In this document: in pieces, positions 26,827 to 35,287 of the stretch
Layout of the letters: each line of letters starts with the position of its first letter
Numbering within the stretch: position 1 is the stretch's first letter
Source: a bacterium
GTDB lineage: Bacteria; Planctomycetota; UBA1135; UBA2386
Reading direction: 5' to 3'
NCBI GenBank assembly: GCA_024743115.1
Contig: JANSXC010000008.1
Location: 62,001-126,000, forward strand
DNA: 64,000 nt
Made by a program: the position numbers and the translations under genes
Notes under the pieces: generated by a model
Database searches by the model: none
What the model saw: only the letters and a program-made list of their open reading frames with translations
What the model was told of the DNA's origin: nothing

Positions 26827-27611
26827 CGACTACGACCCTGGCGGCGATGCCCGCGACGGAGACCCTGCTCGAGGTCGAGAACCTCGAGATTCGCTACGGC
26901 AACAAGCTGGCGCTCGGTGGGGTGAACCTCGACGTCCGCCGCAACGAGATCTTCGGGATCATCGGTCCGGCAAACTCGGGGAAGACGTCCTTCCTGCGGT
27001 CGCTTAACCGCATGGACGAGTTCGTCCACAACATGCGCGTTTCCGGCGAAGTGCGATTCGCCGGCCGTGACCTGTCGACGGTCAGGAACCTCTACGCTCT
27101 GCGGCGCATGATCGGCGTGGTGTTCCCGTTGCCAGTCGGGCTGCCGCTGTCGATCTACGACAACGTCGCCCTGGCGCCGCGGCTGTCTGGCACGACGAAG
27201 CGGGCCGACCTCGACGAGATCGTCGAGCGGTGTCTTACCCGCGCGGCGCTCTGGGACGAGGTCAAGGATCGCTTGAAGAGCCTCGGCTCGCTGCTCAGCG
27301 GTGGCCAGCAGCAGCGTCTCACGATCGCGCGCGCGCTGTCGCAGGAGCCGCAGATGCTGCTGCTCGACGAGTTCTCGATCGCGGTCGATCCGGTTACGAC
27401 GATGCGGATCGAGGAAGTGCTGAAGGAGTTGCGCGACGAGATGACGATCATTCTCGTCACGAACCTCGTGCAGCAGGCGAGGCGACTCGCGAACCGGACC
27501 GCGTTCTTCCTCGGCGGTGAGTGCGTCGAGATCGGCGATACCGAGCCGTTGTTTGCGGGCGGCGCCAAGGACCAGCGCACCGCCGATTACCTGGAGGGTC
27601 GTTTTGGCTGA
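26820..27611 (+). CDS. PstB-like ATPase subunit 1 with degenerate Q- and H-loops
   Basis: 263 aa, GTG start inside the end of pstA. PstB-like, with Walker A GPANSGKT (49-56), signature LSGGQ (159-163) and Walker B MLLLDE (179-184) intact. The Q-loop Gln is replaced: VFQxPN of PstB reads VFPLPVG (Pro103). The H-loop His is replaced by Asn215 (VTNLVQQA instead of VTHNMQQA), and the residue after the catalytic Glu is Phe (DEF). It should bind ATP but its own composite site is likely slow or inactive; its intact LSGGQ can complete the site of a partner subunit. Followed by pstB2, whose start overlaps its end. Confidence 0.9.
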   Translation: MVTTTTLAAMPATETLLEVENLEIRYGNKLALGGVNLDVRRNEIFGIIGPANSGKTSFLRSLNRMDEFVHNMRVSGEVRFAGRDLSTVRNLYALRRMIGVVFPLPVGLPLSIYDNVALAPRLSGTTKRADLDEIVERCLTRAALWDEVKDRLKSLGSLLSGGQQQRLTIARALSQEPQMLLLDEFSIAVDPVTTMRIEEVLKELRDEMTIILVTNLVQQARRLANRTAFFLGGECVEIGDTEPLFAGGAKDQRTADYLEGRFG

Positions 27612-28425
27612 TTTTGGAACTGCCCCAATGGCTGCCGAGGACGGCGGCGCGCCTTCCGAGTCTTCCGCGCACGCCATCGAGGTGCGCGACATGAACCTCT
27701 GGTACGGCGACTTCCAGGCGCTGTTCGACATCGACCTCGATATTCGGCAGGGCATCGTGACGTCCATGATCGGGCCTTCGGGCTGCGGCAAGTCGACGTT
27801 GCTCCGCAGCTGTAATCGCATCAACGAACGGCTCGACTACGTGCGCACGACGGGCACGATTCGCGTGCTGGGCGAGGATATCTACGCCGAAGAGGCGTCG
27901 CGCATTCAGGTGCGGCGCCGCGTCGGCATGGTGTTCCAGCGTCCGAACCCACTGCCTTTGTCGGTGCGCGACAACTTGCTGTTCGGTCATCGGCTGCACC
28001 GCGAGGAGCGCACGTCGCGCGCCGAAGAGGACGAGATGGTCGAGGAGGCGTTGAAGCAGGTTCTGCTCTGGGACCGCATCAAGGACCGTCTCGGCAAGAA
28101 GGCCACCAGCCTGTCGCTCGAAGAACAGCAGAAGCTGTGCATCGCGCGGTTGCTGCCGACCAAGCCGTCGGTCCTCCTCATGGACGAGCCCTGCTCGGCA
28201 CTCGATCCGAAGGCGACGTCGGCCATCGAAGAGCTGATTTGGGATCTGCGCGGCAAGTACTCGATCCTGATCGTGACGCACAACATGGCGCAGGCGCGTC
28301 GCGCGAGCGACGAGTGCGTGTTCATGCTCATGGGCCGCGTGATCGAGCACGGTGCCACCGAGCAGGTGTTCGTTTCGCCGGCACAGAAAGAGACCGCCGA
28401 CTACATCGAAGGCCGCTTCGGTTAG
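27604..28425 (+). CDS. PstB-like ATPase subunit 2 with degenerate signature motif
   Basis: 273 aa. The TTG at 27604 is preferred because GGAGGG lies five bases upstream; an ATG at 27628 is an alternative with only weak GGAA upstream. The core matches PstB: DMNLWYGDFQAL, Walker A GPSGCGKST (57-65), VFQRPNPLPLS (Gln112), Walker B LLMDEP, SALDP and the H-loop VTHNM (His226). The signature is LSLEE (170-174) where PstB has LSGGQ. Thus its Walker A, Q, B and H elements are intact but its signature is degenerate, the mirror image of the preceding subunit. The two are therefore predicted to form an obligate heterodimer. Last gene of the pst operon. Confidence 0.9.
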   Translation: MADFGTAPMAAEDGGAPSESSAHAIEVRDMNLWYGDFQALFDIDLDIRQGIVTSMIGPSGCGKSTLLRSCNRINERLDYVRTTGTIRVLGEDIYAEEASRIQVRRRVGMVFQRPNPLPLSVRDNLLFGHRLHREERTSRAEEDEMVEEALKQVLLWDRIKDRLGKKATSLSLEEQQKLCIARLLPTKPSVLLMDEPCSALDPKATSAIEELIWDLRGKYSILIVTHNMAQARRASDECVFMLMGRVIEHGATEQVFVSPAQKETADYIEGRFG

Positions 28426-28447
28426 GCGCTTCGTTCGCCCGTTCGGG

Positions 28448-28909
28448 TTACGACCCGGCCGCCTTCACCGCAGCGAGGAACTCGTCTTTCCAGTGGTAGC
28501 CCGCGAGCAGGGACTCGTCCGAGTCGCCGAGCAGCCGACGGGCGAGGTAGAGTGCCTCGACCGAGGCCAGGCCGCGTTCGGGATCCTCGAAGACCTTCGT
28601 GATGCGTGGATACGCCGTCGGCACGTCACCGGGGATCGAGCGGCGCACCGGTTCGCCATCGAGGCAGGCGGCGAGTTGGGGGAGCCAGCGCCAGGTCGAA
28701 TCGAGCAGCAGTAGCGGGCGCCCGGCGTCGGCGGGGGACAGCGCTGGTGCGTCGACGGCGAGCACGGTGTAGCCCGTCGCGTCGAATCGAAAGCCGGGGC
28801 GGGCGCGGTGGAACGTCATCTCGGGACGGTCGTGCAGGAAGCGCAGCGAACACTTGCTGATGCGTTCCTTGTAGTGGCGGATGACCGTCGTCGGGATCAG
28901 CTTTGTCAC
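28448..28909 (-). CDS. Tsr3-like (DUF367) rRNA-modification domain protein
   Basis: 153 aa from GTG 28909, overlapping the stop of the heptosyltransferase gene (GTGA). The family pattern of Tsr3 (aminocarboxypropyl transfer to rRNA in archaea and eukaryotes) is recognisable: ALSPAD (about 56-61), a LLLLDSTW strand (70-77; Tsr3 has DCSW), then [14 protein letters not shown], the [16 protein letters not shown] helix and a final [10 protein letters not shown]. The N-terminus [15 protein letters not shown] resembles the small RLI-like domain of Tsr3. Inference: an rRNA (or other RNA) aminocarboxypropyltransferase. It is slightly shorter than archaeal Tsr3. A structure prediction or profile search would settle it. 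Confidence 0.7.
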   Translation of the reverse strand: MTKLIPTTVIRHYKERISKCSLRFLHDRPEMTFHRARPGFRFDATGYTVLAVDAPALSPADAGRPLLLLDSTWRWLPQLAACLDGEPVRRSIPGDVPTAYPRITKVFEDPERGLASVEALYLARRLLGDSDESLLAGYHWKDEFLAAVKAAGS

Positions 28910-29973
28910 GACGGTTTCTCCATGACGGTCGCACTGCTCGTGCGATCCAGTTGGCGTAACACGGCGGCCTCGACGTCGGCGACCGGGATACCGAGTACGC
29001 ACTGGGGCGTGACGCAATCGCGCCGCGTGCACGGTCGGCACGGCACGTCGTGGAACAGCACCTCGTGCGTGATTTCGCCGTGTGATCTGGGGCCGTAGCG
29101 CGCGACGTTCTTGGGGCCGAACAGCGCCACGCAGCGCGAGCCCGCGACCGCGGCGAGGTGCAACGGGCCGGTGTCCGCGGCGACGACGACATCGCAATGG
29201 CCCAGGGCGCCGGCGAGGCCGCGCAATCCCAGGTTCGTGCCGTCGACGGGCAGGACGCCGTCGAGTTCGAGTAGCGGAGCCACGAGTTCGCGCTCGTCGG
29301 GGCCGAATCCAGCCGCGACGCCGAGACCGCGCGCAAGGAGGCGTTCTGCGAGTTCGACGAAGCGCGAAACCGGCCAGCGCTTGAACGTCGCGAACGCGGA
29401 CGTGCCCGGGAACAACATCACCAGTGGCCGCGGGGCGCCAGCCAGGAGCTCGGTCGGCGGCGGAATCAGAGCGAGGCTGGCTGGCGCCGGCTCGCCGGAC
29501 AGTCCGACATTCGCGAGCAGGCGATGACCGATGTCCGCGCGGTGCGGCAGCGGATCCGGCATGGGCACCGCGCGGTCGTAGGCGCGCCAGGCGCCCTCGC
29601 GCGCGGCGGGGGCGGCGGGGCCGAGTTTGAGCGCGGTGCGCACGAATCGGACGTGCAGCACGCTCTTCTGGATCGCGTGCAGATCGATCACGACGTCGTA
29701 GCGCTGGTTGCGCCGCAGTCGCAGCAGGCTGCCGGGGATGCGGGTGCGCCGCCTGCGGGGGTAGACGATCACCCGCGCGAGATCCGGGTGGTCGGTGAGC
29801 AGGCTCTCGAACCGATCCTCGACGAGGAAGTCGATGATCACGTCGGGCCGTTCGCGCTTGATCGCCGCGACCGTTTCCAGCGCGAACAGCACATCGCCGA
29901 GCGCCGACAGCCGCACGACGAGCACGCGCCCGCCCTCCGGGATCACTTCGGCAGCCGGCAATCGAGTCGTCAT
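28906..29973 (-). CDS. Family 9 glycosyltransferase (heptosyltransferase-like)
   Basis: 355 aa from ATG 29973; an ATG six codons upstream (29991) is possible. GT9 pattern: [20 protein letters not shown] at the start of the N-terminal Rossmann domain, [14 protein letters not shown], the [18 protein letters not shown] donor-binding strand, and the C-terminal [19 protein letters not shown] followed by [13 protein letters not shown]. Such enzymes add ADP-heptose to Kdo2-lipid A in the inner core of LPS. It is transcribed with the Tsr3-like gene and divergently from a Kdo-kinase-like gene, which supports an LPS core role. Sugar donor and acceptor not determined. Confidence 0.9.
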   Translation of the reverse strand: MTTRLPAAEVIPEGGRVLVVRLSALGDVLFALETVAAIKRERPDVIIDFLVEDRFESLLTDHPDLARVIVYPRRRRTRIPGSLLRLRRNQRYDVVIDLHAIQKSVLHVRFVRTALKLGPAAPAAREGAWRAYDRAVPMPDPLPHRADIGHRLLANVGLSGEPAPASLALIPPPTELLAGAPRPLVMLFPGTSAFATFKRWPVSRFVELAERLLARGLGVAAGFGPDERELVAPLLELDGVLPVDGTNLGLRGLAGALGHCDVVVAADTGPLHLAAVAGSRCVALFGPKNVARYGPRSHGEITHEVLFHDVPCRPCTRRDCVTPQCVLGIPVADVEAAVLRQLDRTSSATVMEKPS

Positions 29974-30023
29974 GACGCAGGCGGCGAGCATTGGGCATCG
30001 CTGTTTTGCAGTCCAGCTCTATC

Positions 30024-30863
30024 ATGGCACTCGTGACCGCTCCCGAAGGATTCACCGAGCTGCGCGAAGACGCCGCGGTCGGTTGGGTTGCGACGGACCT
30101 CGCTGCCGCGGGGCTGGCGCCGTACTTCGGGCCGTTGCAGCCGTTGCCGGGGGCGAAGGGGCGCGGCGGAGTCGGGGTCCTCGAACTCGGCGGTCGTGAG
30201 ATCGTCGTGCGGCCGTTTCGTCGCGGCGGTGCACTGGGTTCGTTGCTCAAGGATCGCTACGGGTCGACTAGAAGGGTCCGCGACGAGATCGAGACGCTGC
30301 TCGCGTTGCGTGAGCAAGGGGTCCCGGCCGTCGTGCCGATCGCCGCGGTCTGGAAGCGACATGGCGCGTTCTGGCGGCTGCGGCTCGGCACCGAGCGGGT
30401 CCCTGGCGCCATGCCACTGCCGGCGTTCCTCGCCGCGGAGCCGGGTCTGCGACGACGGACCGCGGTGGCGGTCGGCACGATGCTGAAGCTGGCGTTCGAT
30501 GCCGGTCTGCGGCATCCGGACCTTCATCTCGACAACGTGCTGTGCGCAGCTCGCGAGGACCGTGTCCGAGCGGTCCTCGTGGATCTCGATCGGGCCCGCC
30601 TCAAGGCGGCCGTGCCACAGAAGGAGGTGGAGAGCATGCTCGTTCGCATGGGGCGTTACGTCGTGAAGCACCGCCCGCGAATGGCGGCCGTGCCGACGCG
30701 CTCCGAAGAGCTGCGCATGCTGCTGGCTCTTGGCGTGCCGCGGGCCGAACTCCAGGCGATGTACCGCCGGCTCGCCCGCAAGCTGCGGCGGGCGGTCAAG
30801 GGGCGCAACTGGCTGCGTGGCGCCAGCGCTAACGCGCGCGTGGCTGCGTCATCGCAAAGCTGA
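30024..30863 (+). CDS. Kdo/LPS core kinase family protein
   Basis: 279 aa from ATG 30024 (a TTG at 29991 in frame is less likely). Kdo kinase/WaaP fold: [20 protein letters not shown] (62-81, with Arg in place of the usual ATP-site Lys), catalytic loop HPDLHLDN (Asp166, Asn171), and VLVDLDRA (Asp187) as the DFG equivalent. Similar enzymes phosphorylate Kdo or heptose of the LPS core. It is divergent from the GT9 gene, consistent with core assembly. Its 3' end overlaps the 3' end of the convergent kinase gene by 35 nt, an overlap of the kind seen in compact genomes. Confidence 0.85.
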   Translation: MALVTAPEGFTELREDAAVGWVATDLAAAGLAPYFGPLQPLPGAKGRGGVGVLELGGREIVVRPFRRGGALGSLLKDRYGSTRRVRDEIETLLALREQGVPAVVPIAAVWKRHGAFWRLRLGTERVPGAMPLPAFLAAEPGLRRRTAVAVGTMLKLAFDAGLRHPDLHLDNVLCAAREDRVRAVLVDLDRARLKAAVPQKEVESMLVRMGRYVVKHRPRMAAVPTRSEELRMLLALGVPRAELQAMYRRLARKLRRAVKGRNWLRGASANARVAASSQS

Positions 30864-33800
30864 TCGACCACACGCCGCAGGCGTCGTTGACGAGGATCAG
30901 CGCGAGGCCGAGATCGCGCAGGCCGTCGCCGTCGCGGTCGCCGAGGTCTGCGAGTGCGTGACCGAAGAGGCGTACCGATGGGTTCGCGGCGACCGTTTGC
31001 AACGGCGCGCCGGTTGCGGCGTCGAAGATGCGAACGTAGCCGCGGCCGGTCGGTCCGCCTCGGAACGCGCTGACGGCAAGGGCCGGCCGGCCGTCCGCGC
31101 GCCAGTGGGGCAGAGTGCACAGCGCCATGCCGAACGATTCGCCGGGGGCTTCACCGCGCAGCTCGTAGCGCAGGGTGCCTGACTTGCCGTCGAGTACGAG
31201 AACCCGACCAGGGAGGCGATCGCGGCCGGTGTAGGCCGGCGCGGCGATCGCGAACTCGTCATGGCCGTCGCCATCGAGGTCGCCGAGGCCGACGGCGTTG
31301 GTGCCGAAGTCCTCGAGCGTGGATTGCTCGGTGAACGTCTGCAGCTGAGTGCCCGACGCGCCGGACCAGATCCCGGCGTAGCCCGGCGCGTTTCCGGAGT
31401 TGCCGGTGACCATGAGGTCGGCAACTCCGTCGCCATCGATGTCGCCCGGGTTCGCAACGGCTGCGCCGAAGCTCGGGTTCGTGATACGCGGTGCGATCGT
31501 GCGCAGTACGGCCCCGTCGAGGCCGGAACACACGAACGCTCGACCGGAGCGATCGGTCACCGTGCTCGGCGCGCCGACCAGGAAGTCGTTGACGTCGTCG
31601 CCATCGAGATCCGTCAGCATCGCGAGTGATTCTCCGAACCGTGGGTGGTCGCTGTCGCGGGTCCAGAGTACTTCGCCGGTGCGCCCTGAATGCAGTTCGA
31701 CGCGACCGTTTGCGGGGGCACCTGTCCGACCGGATCCCAGGTCGGATCCATCCGCGGGGTTGGCAGGTATGCCGATCAGCAGGTCGTCGCAGGCGTCGCC
31801 GTCGACGTCGCCGATCGTCGTGAAGCCGCTGCCGAATCGCTCGCGATTCGAGGCCGGCACCGTGCGAAGCAGGGTGCCGTCGCTCGCGGATCGGACCTCG
31901 ATCCGCCCCTGCCCCGTACCATTCTGGTTCGGGTGCACGATGCAGAAGTCGCGCAACGTGTCGCCGTCGATATCGGTTGCGGTGACCAGGTGGCGCGCGA
32001 ACGCGAGATTGCGGGGCTCGAGCCCGAACGGCACGAGCGCCTCCGGTTGGACGACGAAGGCGCGGTTGCCGAGGATGCGTTGGAACGGCAGTACCTGCTC
32101 CGCGAGCCAGTTGGTCGGGCGATCGAGGAGCAGCGGCGGCGCCGCGACCAGGGTCACCTGGACGGCCAGGGGCAGGCGGAGGGTCAGTTGCGGCAGGCGC
32201 AGTGTCGTGATCCAGATCGTGCGCAGGGTTCGACCGACCGGCCGCTCGTCGACGAGGTGGATCGATTGCGCCGTGCGATCGACGATCCGCAAGAGTTCGA
32301 GCACCCGGCGGATGCCCGGTTCCGCGGTCGGCAACCAGTGTCGCAACGGCAGCCGCGCACTCGCGCGCGATGGCTCGAGCCGATCCGCACGTGTGAGCAG
32401 CGCATCGAGTCCGCCGAAGCGGACAATCTCCGCGAACAGGCGGCGAGCCGCGGGCGGCAGACGTGAGTGATCCCGGCTCAGTGCGAACCGGACGTGTGCC
32501 AGATAGGCCGGGAGCTGTCGTTGCTCCAGGTCGAGGCGAGCGAGTTGCAGCCGCGCCGACGCGCGGTCGGGATGCTGCTGCAGCAGGCGTTCGAGCAATC
32601 GACGCGCGAGTAACGGATCCCCCGTGCCGAGGGCGAGCCTCGCGAGCCGTTCCCGTGGCAACGGATCGCTCACGTCGCGAGCGCTGAGATCCCGGTAGAT
32701 CGCCGCGGCCTGGTCGTGATCGCCGTTCGTCGCCAGCAGATCAGCGCGCAACAGCTCCCGGCGCGTCGCCGCGATGTGGTTGTCTGATTGCTCCGCCGGC
32801 TTCGCGAGCAGGTTCTCGGCGAGGGCCGGGTCACCGAGTTCGAGCGCGGCGGCTGCGGTCGCGAGTTCGAGAGCGGTAGCTTCGGGGAAGGTCCGCGTGG
32901 CGTGAAACAGGCGCGGATAGGCCCGTTCCGGTCGCCCTTCGTTCGCGAGCTGCAGTGCGCGGCAGGACGCCAGGAGCGGGTGATCCGTGAATTCGTTGTG
33001 TGCTTCGAGTTCTTGCCAGCAGGACCGGCAGCCGTTGGTGTCACCGATCAGGAACGCGGTCAGGCCGTTCGCGAAGCGTTCTGTCGCCGAAGTCCGTTTG
33101 GTTGTGTCGGTCGGTGTAGAGGGGGGCTGCACCCGGCTGTCGCGCTGACGAACGATTCGCAGTGCCGCCGCCACGGCCTCGCGCTCGCGGTTGGCGCCGG
33201 TATCGTGCGGCCAGATCGCCAGTGCCTCGTCGTAGCGTTTCACCGTCGCCTCGAGCGCCGCGAGATGCGCCGTGCGAGTGCGCTCGTTTTGCAGCGGTTG
33301 ATGACTCGAACCACCGAACGCGACGGTCCACGCGGTGTGCAGGCTTGCGGGTGACAGCAAGCTCGTGCGCGCGGCGTGCAGTTCGTCGGCGCTTCTGGCG
33401 CGCGCCGTCGATTGGGCCTCGGCGTGTGCCGCGATCGGCCAGATCGTTCCGGCGACGAGGATCGCGCCCACCACTCCAGCGGTGACGACCCGTCGGTTGC
33501 GCCGCAAGAACTTGACGAACCGTCGCCCCGGCCCGGCGGGCCGGGCGTGGATCGGCTCGAATGCGAGCAGGCGCTCGAGGTCGTCAGCCAACTCGTCCGC
33601 CGTGGCGAAACGATGGCGCGGGTCGGTCTCCATCGCCTTCTGCACGATCGTTGCGAGGTCGGCGGGGATGTGCGGTGCGACTTGGTGCAATGGCTGCAGG
33701 TCGCCGCGCTCGATTCTGCGCAGCACCTCGTCGGTCGTGTTACCGAGCGCCGGCTGCTCCTGGGTCAGAAGCTCGTAGAGCGTGACGCCGAGACTGTAGA

Positions 33801-34602
33801 TGTCGGTTTGAGGGCCGACCTCGTGATCGCCGCCGCGCAGCCGCTCCGGAGCTGCGTAGACGGGTGTACCGGCGAACGCGTGCTGGCCGGCCTTACGTTC
33901 GAGTTCCTGCACGCGGGCGAGACCGAAGTCGGCGAGGACCGGGGTGCCGTCGCTGCGCAGGAGGATGTTTGCCGGCTTGATGTCCCGGTGCACGAGACCG
34001 TGACGATGGACCTCGGCGAGTGCGCGGGCGATCGCGATGCCCAGCCGTGCGCACCACTCGATGCGGTTCTTGCCGACGATTGCCGGTTGGCCGCCTGCCC
34101 GCAATTCCTGCAGCAGATCGCGCAGGCTCGGGCCGTCGATGTATTCCATCTCGAACGCGAGCATCTCCGTGTGGTCGAGGATGCGATGCACGTGAACGAC
34201 GTTGCTGTGGCGAATGCGCGCGAGCGCCTTGGCCTCCTCGAGAAACCGCTGCTTTGCCCGAGGTGACATCGCGAGCGAATGCGGCAATACCTTGATCGCG
34301 ACCTCACGTTGCAGGATCTCGTGCTGCGCGAGGTAGACCGTTCCCATGCCGCCGTGCCCGAGTTCGCGCAGGATCTCGTAGCCCCCGAGGACTGGTCGGC
34401 TGGCTTCGCGCCTGCCGGCCACCGAGCACGCGAGGGCCCAGGTCTTGGCGACTCGTTCACGCAGGTCGGGGCGTTCGGTCAGATACGAATCGAGATCCGG
34501 AGTGCGGCCTTCGAGGATCTCCTGCAGCAGGTCGTCGAACAGATCGGCGAGGATCTCACCGTCGTGGGTGTCGAGGTCCTGGGAACTCGAAGAGCCGCTC
34601 AC
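30829..34602 (-). CDS. Membrane Ser/Thr protein kinase with TPR and FG-GAP propeller
   Basis: 1257 aa, ATG overlapping the upstream sigma factor stop (ATGA). Kinase domain about 74-350: LGHGGMG (81-87), Lys104 in VAIKVL, HRDIKPAN (Asp207), DFG 225-227, APERL. Membrane helix about 370-390. Then a long TPR-like helical region and, in the C-terminal third, six FG-GAP repeats, each with a DxDxDG-type calcium loop (IDGDTLRD, VDGDACDD, LDGDDVND, IDGDGVAD, LDGDGHDE, RDGDGLRD). The propeller would lie outside the cytoplasm and may bind glycans or proteins. Kinase residues are intact. Probably works with the neighbouring sigma factor. Convergent with, and overlapping, the Kdo-kinase-like gene. Confidence 0.92.
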   Translation of the reverse strand: MSGSSSSQDLDTHDGEILADLFDDLLQEILEGRTPDLDSYLTERPDLRERVAKTWALACSVAGRREASRPVLGGYEILRELGHGGMGTVYLAQHEILQREVAIKVLPHSLAMSPRAKQRFLEEAKALARIRHSNVVHVHRILDHTEMLAFEMEYIDGPSLRDLLQELRAGGQPAIVGKNRIEWCARLGIAIARALAEVHRHGLVHRDIKPANILLRSDGTPVLADFGLARVQELERKAGQHAFAGTPVYAAPERLRGGDHEVGPQTDIYSLGVTLYELLTQEQPALGNTTDEVLRRIERGDLQPLHQVAPHIPADLATIVQKAMETDPRHRFATADELADDLERLLAFEPIHARPAGPGRRFVKFLRRNRRVVTAGVVGAILVAGTIWPIAAHAEAQSTARARSADELHAARTSLLSPASLHTAWTVAFGGSSHQPLQNERTRTAHLAALEATVKRYDEALAIWPHDTGANREREAVAAALRIVRQRDSRVQPPSTPTDTTKRTSATERFANGLTAFLIGDTNGCRSCWQELEAHNEFTDHPLLASCRALQLANEGRPERAYPRLFHATRTFPEATALELATAAAALELGDPALAENLLAKPAEQSDNHIAATRRELLRADLLATNGDHDQAAAIYRDLSARDVSDPLPRERLARLALGTGDPLLARRLLERLLQQHPDRASARLQLARLDLEQRQLPAYLAHVRFALSRDHSRLPPAARRLFAEIVRFGGLDALLTRADRLEPSRASARLPLRHWLPTAEPGIRRVLELLRIVDRTAQSIHLVDERPVGRTLRTIWITTLRLPQLTLRLPLAVQVTLVAAPPLLLDRPTNWLAEQVLPFQRILGNRAFVVQPEALVPFGLEPRNLAFARHLVTATDIDGDTLRDFCIVHPNQNGTGQGRIEVRSASDGTLLRTVPASNRERFGSGFTTIGDVDGDACDDLLIGIPANPADGSDLGSGRTGAPANGRVELHSGRTGEVLWTRDSDHPRFGESLAMLTDLDGDDVNDFLVGAPSTVTDRSGRAFVCSGLDGAVLRTIAPRITNPSFGAAVANPGDIDGDGVADLMVTGNSGNAPGYAGIWSGASGTQLQTFTEQSTLEDFGTNAVGLGDLDGDGHDEFAIAAPAYTGRDRLPGRVLVLDGKSGTLRYELRGEAPGESFGMALCTLPHWRADGRPALAVSAFRGGPTGRGYVRIFDAATGAPLQTVAANPSVRLFGHALADLGDRDGDGLRDLGLALILVNDACGVWSISFAMTQPRAR

Positions 34603-35222
34603 GCAAATCCTCCCGGGCCGGCATCGCTGCCGAGGAGCTGGCGTAGGCGATGGCGGTACTTCGTTACACCGCGGAGCAGCCGTTCCTTGGCCGTCGAGAG
34701 CGGCAGGTCGAGGCGGGTTGCGATCTCGCGCATCGGGATCTCTTCGAACAGGCGCAGGTGCACGATGCTGCGCAGGTCGGGCTCGAGGGTTTCGAGCACG
34801 CGCTCCATCGCGGCGGCGCGCTCGCGAAAGCCTGCCACGCGGCTCGGAGTCGTCGAGCCGGGTGGCAGAATCGCGGAGACCGAGTCGTCGCCGGCGAGCA
34901 CGGAGAACTCCTTCGTGGAAGCCTCACCGCCGCGCTTCTGCCGGCCGATCGTTCGGCCCGCGTCGCGGACCCGGTTGTGCGCGATCGACAGCAGCCACCG
35001 GCGCCAGGCTGCGAGGTTCTGCCACTCGTGTTGTTCGCGGTCGCGCCACGAGCACCAGAGGGTCTCCTGCCAGATGTCTTCGATCGCGAGCTGTCCTCGC
35101 AGGCGCGGTGACAGCCACGAACCGATGACGACGAACACGCTCGCGACGTCGAGGCTCTCGACGAGGCGACCCCATTCCGTAGGGTCGCGGTGCGGTTGAT
35201 CGGTGGGATGCGGCGAGGCCAT
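34599..35222 (-). CDS. ECF-like RNA polymerase sigma factor
   Basis: 207 aa. Region 2: FVVIGSWLSPRLRGQLAIED then IWQETLWCSWRDREQHEW and NLAAWRRWLLSIAHNRVRDAGR; region 4: ETLEPDLRSIVHLRLFEE followed by IPMREIATRLDLPLSTAKERLLRGV, a clear helix-turn-helix. Between them lies an acidic/Ser-rich linker. The stop overlaps the kinase ATG (ATGA), so the two proteins are made together. No anti-sigma factor gene is adjacent, again suggesting control by the kinase. An in-frame start upstream is not apparent. The sequence is too divergent from the first sigma factor of the window to be a recent duplicate. Confidence 0.87.
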   Translation of the reverse strand: MASPHPTDQPHRDPTEWGRLVESLDVASVFVVIGSWLSPRLRGQLAIEDIWQETLWCSWRDREQHEWQNLAAWRRWLLSIAHNRVRDAGRTIGRQKRGGEASTKEFSVLAGDDSVSAILPPGSTTPSRVAGFRERAAAMERVLETLEPDLRSIVHLRLFEEIPMREIATRLDLPLSTAKERLLRGVTKYRHRLRQLLGSDAGPGGFA

Positions 35223-35287
35223 GAGGGCGAGAGTGGAGCGGCCAATGATAACCCGCCTCTCCCGGCCCGTGGGCCTTGCTCGTCAGC

